Source: Robiginitomaculum sp.
GTDB taxonomy: Bacteria > Pseudomonadota > Alphaproteobacteria > Caulobacterales > Maricaulaceae
Reading direction: 5' to 3'
NCBI GenBank assembly: GCA_016765135.1
Contig: JAESQN010000044.1
Coordinates: 126,001-190,000, forward strand
DNA: 64,000 bases
In this document: positions 54,574 through 64,000 of the stretch, in pieces
Layout: each line of letters starts with the position of its first letter
Numbering within the stretch: position 1 is the stretch's first letter
The notes under the pieces: model-generated
Databases searched by the model: none
What the model was told of the DNA's origin: nothing
Seen by the model: only the letters and a program-made list of their open reading frames with translations
Program-made: the position numbers and the translations under genes

Positions 54574-54925
54574 CATTTAGGAGTGCCGCCTAAAAAGGCT
54601 CTGATCCTTGTAAGCTGACCACTCAAAATGCCGAGTAAATAAACGCTGAAACCTGTAAGGTGGATGCCGCGCAAGAGGCGTAAATCCTCCTGCGGGGCTC
54701 AAGCCGTTTGACATATCAACATGTTTGCCAAAGGGAAACGCGGTGGTTTCGGGGCTGTTTTTGAACTGAATTTATGGTCAGTAATATACGCGTAAATCAT
54801 TGAAAACATTAGGTTAAAACTTGTTCATAAACTGTAACATACTGTAACATAGCTTTTGTTTTCTTGTAGGTATTCCTCCACTAGAGTTTATAAATTAAGC
54901 CACACTAATATGATGATGTTTCTGT
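54574..54925. other. ftsZ-lpxC spacer with hairpin and tandem repeat
   Basis: This is a 352-base gene-free stretch. It contains a hairpin (AGGTGGAT-GCC ... GGC-gtaa-ATCCTCCT, 54658-54691, one mismatch), a TTGAcataTCAA palindrome (54708-54719) and a perfect 10-base tandem repeat ACTGTAACAT at 54831-54850 about 75 bases before lpxC. The first part could be a structured ftsZ 3' UTR or a small RNA, and the repeat an operator of lpxC; both are inference. No ORF of note. Confidence 0.5.
54831..54850. repeat. 10-base tandem repeat upstream of lpxC
   Basis: ACTGTAACAT is repeated head to tail with no change, 76 bases before the lpxC ATG. Direct 10-base spacing on one DNA face is typical of regulator binding sites, but the protein is unknown. 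Confidence 0.6.
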
Positions 54926-55882
54926 ATGACAATTGATATGCCGATTATCCCCGTACAAAGGCAAGCGACATTACGTAATGTTGCTCGGTGCGAAGGTGTA
55001 GCTTTGCATGGTGGGCAGCATGTCCACCTCGTGCTCAAGCCTGCGCCGGTCAATACCGGTATTGTATTTGTGCGAACGGATGTGGGTGATATTGAAAATG
55101 AAATAGCCGTGCGCGCTGACGCTGTGACTGATGTGAAGCGGTGCACGACAATTAGTAATGTGGCGGGTGTACAGGTTTCTACAATAGAGCACCTCATGGC
55201 GGCACTTTCAGCTAGCGGTGTTGATAATATCGTGGTTGAAATAAATGGCCCCGAGCTTCCTGCATTGGACGGCAGTTCTGAACCGTTCTTAAAATTGATA
55301 GAGCAGGTCGGGATGGTATCCCAAGAAGCGCCGAGGCGGTATATCAAGGTCTTGAAATCTGTTGAGGTTCAGGCTGGCAATGCCTATGCACGCATTGATC
55401 CATCTCCATACCTGTATCTGGATGTTACCATCGATTTTGAAGATGCTGTCATCGGTCGTCAACGCATTGAAATCGAACCGGATGTGAAGGCTTTTCGGGA
55501 GCGTATGGCCTCTGCCCGGACATTTGCTCGCGCTCATGAAGTTGTGGCGTTGCGCGAAGCAGGCCTTAGCCTTGGTGGTTCTTATGACAACGCCATTGTC
55601 GTTGACGGCGGCACAGTCTTAAATCCAGGTGGATTGCGCTTCGCAGACGAATTTGTTCGCCACAAAGCACTGGATTTGTTGGGAGACATGTATGTGGGTG
55701 GGCCACTTTTAGGGCGGGTAACCACGGTGTGCGCAGGTCATGCGATTAACCATCAATTGCTGCTTGCTTTGTTCGCTGATCCGGATGCATGGAAATTCAC
55801 TTACCAGACAGCACCGTCAGCACTGTCTAAGAATGCGTTCCAAGGCGTTTCTAGGCTTGAAGAGACCGTATCAGCCTTGTAA
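54926..55882 (+). CDS. lpxC: UDP-3-O-acyl-GlcNAc deacetylase LpxC
   Basis: LpxC carries out the committed step of lipid A synthesis. The 318-residue zinc enzyme has the two-fold LpxC start GVALHGGQHVHL, a zinc ligand H89 in STIEHLMAAL, and the HKALDLLGD motif with zinc ligands H246 and D250. Its presence shows a lipopolysaccharide outer membrane. It follows ftsZ, as in many proteobacteria. Confidence 0.97.
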   Translation: MTIDMPIIPVQRQATLRNVARCEGVALHGGQHVHLVLKPAPVNTGIVFVRTDVGDIENEIAVRADAVTDVKRCTTISNVAGVQVSTIEHLMAALSASGVDNIVVEINGPELPALDGSSEPFLKLIEQVGMVSQEAPRRYIKVLKSVEVQAGNAYARIDPSPYLYLDVTIDFEDAVIGRQRIEIEPDVKAFRERMASARTFARAHEVVALREAGLSLGGSYDNAIVVDGGTVLNPGGLRFADEFVRHKALDLLGDMYVGGPLLGRVTTVCAGHAINHQLLLALFADPDAWKFTYQTAPSALSKNAFQGVSRLEETVSAL

Positions 55883-55984
55883 GAGCTGTCTTTCCTAATC
55901 TTAATGCTATTTTGTTTGACCAAATGCGTGTAATCTGCGAGTCGGAGTGCATAAAAGAGCAGGCAAATGAACGAGAGCCATATT

Positions 55985-56845
55985 ATGAAGTTTTTTTCTA
56001 ACACTGGACGCATACTGCGCCCCGCAATTGCGGTGTTTGTCATTGGGCTTGTTCTCAGTGGATGTTCGACCTTCGGGCGCAAGCAAAAAGCCAAATTGGC
56101 CTATGTGGAACGCCCGGCAGAAACCTTGTACACAAATGCTTTAGAAAAAATGGATGCCACACGTTGGGCCGAGGCTATTTTGTTTTTTGATGAAGTGGAG
56201 CGTCAGCATCCGTTCTCCCGCTGGGCACGCCGTGCCATGTTGATGTCATCATTCGCCCATTATCAGTCAGGGGATTATGATGATGCTGTTGCAGGCGCAC
56301 AAAGGTTCATCAGCCTACACCCTGGTAGCGATTCGACACCCTATGCCTATTATCTCATCGCTATAAGCCATTACGAACAAATCTTTGATGTTGGACGCGA
56401 CCAAGGTACGACAGTGCTAGCAGAGTCGGCACTACAGCAAGTCGTGCGCCGCTACCCAGATTCGGATTATGCCCGCGATGCCCGGCTAAAACTGGAGCTG
56501 ACCCACGACCATTTGGCTGGTAAGGAAATGGATGTTGGGCGTTATTATTTACGCCAAGACCAGCATTTAGCGGCGATTGGTCGGTTCAAAAATGTTGTGA
56601 AAAAATACGATACCACGTCCCAGGTCGAAGAAGCCTTGCACCGCTTGGTGGAGGTCTATGTATCTTTGGGTTTGATCAATGAAGCCAAAAATGTGGGCTC
56701 GGTTTTGGGTTATAATTACCCAGGCGGTGAGTGGTATCATGATAGCTATACCTTGCTTTCAAAATACGGTGTTGATCTTCACACAGAAATCAAGGTCGAA
56801 CGCGAACGTGGTTATTGGCGACGGCTGAAAGAACGCTTGTTCTAG
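55985..56845 (+). CDS. bamD: outer membrane assembly lipoprotein BamD
   Basis: BamD is an essential part of the BAM complex that inserts outer-membrane proteins. The 286-residue lipoprotein starts at ATG 55985 and has a signal ending in the lipobox LVLSGC (Cys27). Several TPR units follow: LYTNALEKMDATRWAEAI, ALLSSFAHYQSGDYDDAV-like and AEALHRLVEVYVSLGL-like. The stop codon TAG (56843-56845) lies inside the left end of the downstream inverted-repeat element. An ATG at 55967 would place the signal further from the N-terminus. Confidence 0.93.
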   Translation: MKFFSNTGRILRPAIAVFVIGLVLSGCSTFGRKQKAKLAYVERPAETLYTNALEKMDATRWAEAILFFDEVERQHPFSRWARRAMLMSSFAHYQSGDYDDAVAGAQRFISLHPGSDSTPYAYYLIAISHYEQIFDVGRDQGTTVLAESALQQVVRRYPDSDYARDARLKLELTHDHLAGKEMDVGRYYLRQDQHLAAIGRFKNVVKKYDTTSQVEEALHRLVEVYVSLGLINEAKNVGSVLGYNYPGGEWYHDSYTLLSKYGVDLHTEIKVERERGYWRRLKERLF

Positions 56846-57132
56846 GGCCTGTGGACAATTAGGACAGGGCACTGGTTTTCGCCCATTTGTTCCAGGTTCG
56901 TACTGTTTGGCGCAGGACATGCCATAGTATATTCAAGCCAGATCAGTGCGAACCTGGAGCACATGGGCGAAAATCCCTCTTTTTAGTTGAAATGTTGTGG
57001 GACACCTGCCATTTTCCCGCTGATAGCCTACGAAAATGCTTGAATTAGCGAGCTAGTCCATCGCATTTCGTGAACTATCAGCAGCAAAATGGCAGGTGCC
57101 AGTGCCCTGTCTTAATTGTCCACAGGCCCTAG
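56842..57132. mobile_element. cloverleaf-shaped inverted-repeat element (MITE-like)
   Basis: This 291-bp non-coding element has outer inverted ends at 56842-56875 and 57099-57132 that match at 33 of 34 positions, beginning CTAGGGCCTGTGGACAATTA. Inside are two long hairpins: 56876-56905 with 56944-56973 (30 bases, one mismatch and two G-T pairs) and 57001-57039 with 57063-57100 (a few mismatches and one bulge). Folded, it forms a three-way junction. CTAG at each tip could be a target-site duplication. No transposase is encoded, so it would need an enzyme in trans. Confidence 0.8.
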
Positions 57133-57155
57133 GAGCTTGCGGAAGGGGACGCTAA

Positions 57156-60919
<3,764 letters not shown>

Positions 60920-60924
60920 TTAAC

Positions 60925-60952
60925 TTGTCAACAACTCTTAGGTATGTACAAT
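60925..60952 (+). promoter_or_regulatory. promoter of the Fic pair
   Basis: TTGTCA (60925-60930) and TACAAT (60947-60952) are separated by 16 bases, a good sigma-70-type match, 25 bases before the first gene of the pair. It lies just after the ligA stop, so the pair is independently transcribed. Confidence 0.6.
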
Positions 60953-60977
60953 AATCTTGAAACTCGGAGGAAGAATC

Positions 60978-61184
60978 ATGGCAGAGCGCAAACCGTTTTT
61001 AAAACCAAGTAAGGTGAACAAAAATTTGCAAGATTTGTTAGAAAAGGCAAAGGACGTAGTAATAACGGACGCACAATTACGCGAACAACGTGTTAGTTTT
61101 GCTTTTGGGAATGCTCTTGGGTCGAGTTCGATTACCAAAGAGAGCGTGAAAAGGGCTTCAAGTACAATTCGGATTTGTAGATAA
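60978..61184 (+). CDS. small antitoxin-like protein upstream of Fic
   Basis: The 68-residue product from ATG 60978 (GGAGG seven bases before) starts MAERKPFLKPSKVNKNLQDL and has a helical middle. It contains an S-x-x-x-E pattern (SITKES) near the end that resembles the inhibitory (S/T)xxxE(G/N) motif of Fic-inhibiting proteins, but ends in Ser instead of Gly or Asn. Together with its position 14 bases before the Fic gene this suggests an antitoxin, which is inference. I do not recognise the family by name. Confidence 0.6.
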   Translation: MAERKPFLKPSKVNKNLQDLLEKAKDVVITDAQLREQRVSFAFGNALGSSSITKESVKRASSTIRICR

Positions 61185-61198
61185 AAGAGGAATTGCGA

Positions 61199-61798
61199 AT
61201 GATTGTTCGCGAGAAAGATAATCCGGAGTTATTTACACGGGTACAAGAACAAAACCTTCTGCGGCAGTATGATTTACTGACAAATTGTATTGAGCTTGCT
61301 TTGCTTAGAGGGCCAGAAGCTTTTGATAAATACACGCTTTGGGCGTTGAACCTTACGGCAGTTGCAAATATTACACAGTTTGGAGGACGCTATAGAAAAG
61401 AGCCTATTTATGTGGGCTCCCATCTTCCACCACATTTCAATGAAGTTGATAATTGGATGGACCGGTTTATTTCTTTCGTCCATGAAAACTGGGATACAGG
61501 CGACCATCCGACGCTCATACCCGCCTATGCATTATGGCGTTTGAACTGGATACATCCATTCGTTGAGGGAAATGGAAGAACTGCTCGTGCTGCGTGTTAT
61601 TACTTGTTGTGTTTGCGTCACGGTGGGCTGTTACCAGGAAGTAAAATTGTCCCGGAGCGTATTAGAGAAAACCGCGAACCATATTATGCCGCCTTGAAAG
61701 CTGCTGATAAGGCATGGAGTGAAGGCCATTTTGATGTAACCGAACTTGCAGATTATTTGCAGGGTTTGTTAGAAAAACAGCTAATTGACAAAGATTAA
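61199..61798 (+). CDS. Fic family protein (AMP-transferase or relative)
   Basis: The 199-residue protein has the complete Fic motif HPFVEGNGRTAR (119-130), with the catalytic His, acidic/Asn and Arg residues, and a flap-like region near residues 80-100. Fic enzymes usually add AMP to target proteins; some use other nucleotide groups. The ATG at 61199 has AAGAGG about 8 bases before it. A small antitoxin-like gene precedes it and it converges on the aminopeptidase gene, overlapping by 4 bases. Confidence 0.9.
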   Translation: MIVREKDNPELFTRVQEQNLLRQYDLLTNCIELALLRGPEAFDKYTLWALNLTAVANITQFGGRYRKEPIYVGSHLPPHFNEVDNWMDRFISFVHENWDTGDHPTLIPAYALWRLNWIHPFVEGNGRTARAACYYLLCLRHGGLLPGSKIVPERIRENREPYYAALKAADKAWSEGHFDVTELADYLQGLLEKQLIDKD

Positions 61799-63603
61799 AC
61801 CTCCGCACACGCCTTAATCAACCAAGTGGTGACCTTATAGTCTACTAGCGGGCCGATTTCTTCCAGTACGCGCTTGTGATAGCTGTTGAGCCAGTCAATT
61901 TCGTTCTGGCTTAACCTGTCTTTGTCTATCAAAGCACGGTCTATGGGGGCCAGTGTCAGGGTGTGGAAGCCCATCATGTCGCGCTCGCCGCCTTTTATGT
62001 GGGCTGGCTCGGTGACATATTGCAGGTTTTCTATGCGGATGCCGAATGCGTCCGTTTTATAATAGCCTGGCTCGTTGGAGACGATCATGCCGGGTTCAAG
62101 TGCAACGGAACTGGGCGTTTTGGCGATACGCTGCGGGCCTTCGTGGACACCGAGATATGCCCCGACGCCGTGGCCTGTGCCGTGGTCATAATCGAGGCCG
62201 TGCGCCCAGAGGGACATGCGGGCTAGGGCATCCAGGGCATGTCCGGTAGTGCCCTTTGGGAAGCGTACTTGGGACAGGGCGATATGGCCTTTCAGGACGA
62301 GGGTGAAAGTCTTTATCATCTCGCGTGTAGGTTTGCCGATGGGTACGGTGCGGGTAATGTCGGTGGTGCCGTCCACATACTGTCCGCCGCTGTCGATCAG
62401 ATATAATGAACCTGGCTCCAGCTTTTTGGCCGTGGCGGTGCTGACCCGGTAGTGGACGATAGCCCCGTTGGAACCTACGCCGGATATGCTCTCAAAACTC
62501 AAGTCTTTGAGAACGCCCGTATCGGTGCGAAAAGCTTCCAATTTCTGCGCCGCACTAATCTCGTCCGCTTTGCCGTCCTGGGCTTCAGTAGCCAGCCAGT
62601 GCAGGAAGCGGGTGACGGCGACCCCGTCGCGGACATGAGCGGCGGCGGCCCCGGCTATTTCTGCGGCGTTTTTACGGGCTTTGGGGAGGGCTATTGGATC
62701 CATTGCCTTGATGATAGTGGCGCCGGCGTTTTTGAGGGTCTCGAACATAAAGCTGGAACTGCCCGCCGGATCGAGCATGACGGTTTTTCCCGCCAAATTG
62801 CCCAAATAACCCGCCAACTCATCTTCGCCCGATATGGAGACCTGATTGCCAAAATGCTCGCGGATTTCGTCGGTGATCTTGTCTGGGTCTATGAATAATT
62901 CCGCACTGGCATCAGCATTGATGATCAAGCTAGCTAACGGTAAAGGCGAACACATAACATCACCACCGCGCACATTCAAAAGCCATGCGATAGAGGCGGG
63001 GGCGGTGACCAAGGCCGCGTCCGCGCCTTTGTCTTTGACGGCTTTGGCAATTTTCTCGCGTTTGTCGGCGTGGGATTGTCCCGCCAATTCCAAAAGCTGT
63101 ATCGTCAGTTCTGCCTTGGGGGCAGGGGGGCGGTTCGTCCATGCTTGGTCTATGGGATTGGTTTCCACGGCTTGTAATTTTCCGCCTGCGGTTTTTACGG
63201 CTTTGACAAGATGCGCCAGCGCATCCGGGCTGTGCAATTTTGGATCATACCCAATGGTCAACCCCGCCGCGTTGTCCTTTAACCAGGCGGCCATGCCGCC
63301 GCCTTCGAGACGCGCAAAAGCAAACAGATTTCCGTCTACTTGCGTCCGCACTTGCAAGGTATAGCGACCATCTACAAACATGGCGGCTTTGTCCGTAAGC
63401 ACTATGGATGCCCCCGCAGAACCAGTAAAGCCCGTGGCCCACATCAAACGCTCATTACAGTCGGGCAAATATTCATTATTATATTCGTCCTCATGTGGGA
63501 TGATAAATCCGTCCAAGCCAAGCCCGGTGAGGGTCTTTCGCAGTTTTGGTAAGTTCCTGCGGCCATAGTCCGGCCCGCCCTGTACGTCAAAATTCTGGAT
63601 CAT
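61795..63603 (-). CDS. aminopeptidase P family protein (Xaa-Pro aminopeptidase)
   Basis: The 602-residue metallopeptidase has two N-terminal creatinase-like domains (KLRKTLTGLGLDGFIIPHED, later PASIAWLLNVRGGDV) and a C-terminal pita-bread domain. The metal ligands are in LIDSGGQYVDGTTDITRT, GTGHGVGAYLGVHEGPQ and SNEPGYY. The three-domain size of about 600 fits the XPNPEP1-like branch that removes an N-terminal residue before proline. It converges with the Fic gene by 4 bases. Confidence 0.94.
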   Translation of the reverse strand: MIQNFDVQGGPDYGRRNLPKLRKTLTGLGLDGFIIPHEDEYNNEYLPDCNERLMWATGFTGSAGASIVLTDKAAMFVDGRYTLQVRTQVDGNLFAFARLEGGGMAAWLKDNAAGLTIGYDPKLHSPDALAHLVKAVKTAGGKLQAVETNPIDQAWTNRPPAPKAELTIQLLELAGQSHADKREKIAKAVKDKGADAALVTAPASIAWLLNVRGGDVMCSPLPLASLIINADASAELFIDPDKITDEIREHFGNQVSISGEDELAGYLGNLAGKTVMLDPAGSSSFMFETLKNAGATIIKAMDPIALPKARKNAAEIAGAAAAHVRDGVAVTRFLHWLATEAQDGKADEISAAQKLEAFRTDTGVLKDLSFESISGVGSNGAIVHYRVSTATAKKLEPGSLYLIDSGGQYVDGTTDITRTVPIGKPTREMIKTFTLVLKGHIALSQVRFPKGTTGHALDALARMSLWAHGLDYDHGTGHGVGAYLGVHEGPQRIAKTPSSVALEPGMIVSNEPGYYKTDAFGIRIENLQYVTEPAHIKGGERDMMGFHTLTLAPIDRALIDKDRLSQNEIDWLNSYHKRVLEEIGPLVDYKVTTWLIKACAEV

Positions 63604-63692
63604 AATATTTCCCTATTTGGCATAATTGTTTGGCCTAATCTATACGCGGCGCTCGCAAACTGCAAATCATTACAGTGTTGCAATAATCGTGG

Positions 63693-63708
63693 TTAACGAT
63701 AGCTTAAC
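63693..63708. promoter_or_regulatory. perfect CtrA-type box
   Basis: TTAA (63693-63696), seven bases, then TTAAC (63704-63708) is an exact match to the CtrA consensus TTAA-N7-TTAAC of Caulobacter-like alphaproteobacteria. It lies 90 bases before the aminopeptidase start (minus strand) and 123 bases before the 47-residue gene (plus strand). Which one it controls is open. Confidence 0.7.
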
Positions 63709-63830
63709 TATGCATTTGTGCATAGGAGTATTGCTGTTCTAGCCGTTCATTTTTTGCACTTTTAGCGCTATATGATGGGCATGATAGTAACCGCTTCAAT
63801 GGTGAGGTGGTTCAAATGAAGGAGACCGTC

Positions 63831-63974
63831 ATGGCTAAGGTATTCCACCCTGGTGATGTCATAAGTGTAAAGACAAAAATCAATCCGGCAAAGGTGAGTA
63901 AACCAGCCGCGACTATAGGCTTTCTTGCACGCCGCGTCGCTCGTGAACAACGCCGCGCCCGCCGCGCATTGTAA
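63831..63974 (+). CDS. 47-residue very basic small protein
   Basis: The gene encodes 47 residues (MAKVFHPGDVISVKTKINPA at the start) and ends in an arginine-rich helix (LARRVAREQRRARRAL). AAGGAG stands 6 bases before the ATG at 63831; an in-frame ATG at 63816 is less well placed. I recognise no family. The arginine-rich tail could bind nucleic acid or a membrane, but that is inference. It is downstream of the CtrA-type box. Confidence 0.65.
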   Translation: MAKVFHPGDVISVKTKINPAKVSKPAATIGFLARRVAREQRRARRAL

Positions 63975-64000
63975 AGACGAGCACTTTAATATAACAGCAG

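Noticed and set aside
56888-56900. LexA box before recN (GTTC-N7-GTTC)
   Set aside because: The two GTTC words here are only 3 bases apart and belong to the stem of the inverted-repeat element.
63768-63950. Minus-strand 60-residue frame at the right edge
   Set aside because: It is antisense to the 47-residue gene, which has a much better ribosome site.

Overview
The window looks like a chromosomal segment of an alphaproteobacterium, most likely from the Caulobacterales/Maricaulales/Hyphomonadaceae side of the class. This is inferred from gene content, because no database search was possible. The clues are an NDUFA12-type complex I accessory protein, the ATPase inhibitor zeta subunit (DUF1476), DUF2155, the block purC-purS-purQ-purL-bolA-grxD, an RcGTA-type gene transfer agent cluster, a MurE that selects meso-diaminopimelate, and a perfect match to the CtrA box near the right end.

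Left third (1-19.3 kb) is mostly housekeeping. It holds rpsD with its own promoter, then grxD, bolA and the purine genes purL, purQ, purS and purC on the minus strand. After these come the zeta subunit, two paralogous exported thioredoxin-like proteins, purB, an MFS transporter, radC, map, sfsA and a tRNA-Leu(UAA). The fatty-acid/shikimate block NDUFA12, DUF2155, aat, accC, accB and aroQ follows, then thiS-thiG and a nitrilase.

Middle (19.3-34.2 kb) is an apparently complete gene transfer agent (GTA) structural cluster on the minus strand, in the canonical order from a candidate small terminase to the g15 tail-fibre/baseplate protein. Departures from the compact textbook layout are two extra genes between terminase and portal (one a DUF2726 nuclease-like protein), a very short tape-measure protein, and two related inverted-repeat elements plus one hairpin in the gaps between structural genes. 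A JmjC/cupin-type hydroxylase gene diverges from the cluster.

Right half (36-61 kb) is a division and cell wall (dcw) cluster on the plus strand: mraZ, rsmH, ftsL, ftsI, murE, murF, mraY, murD, ftsW, murG, murC, murB, ddl, ftsQ, ftsA, ftsZ, then lpxC, bamD, recN and ligA. Most genes touch or overlap, which points to translational coupling. Three TGGG/CCCA boxes spaced 10-11 bases apart just upstream of mraZ fit an MraZ operator. Between bamD and recN sits a 291-bp element with 34-bp inverted ends and two long internal hairpins (a cloverleaf-shaped, MITE-like sequence); its left end contains the bamD stop codon.

The right edge carries a small Fic toxin/antitoxin-like pair, a large aminopeptidase P on the minus strand, a CtrA-type box and a 47-residue very basic protein gene. 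The most distinctive signals are the cloverleaf element, the GTA cluster with its extra genes and inserted repeats, the MraZ and CtrA operator candidates, and several micro-duplications at gene junctions or inside cell-wall genes.
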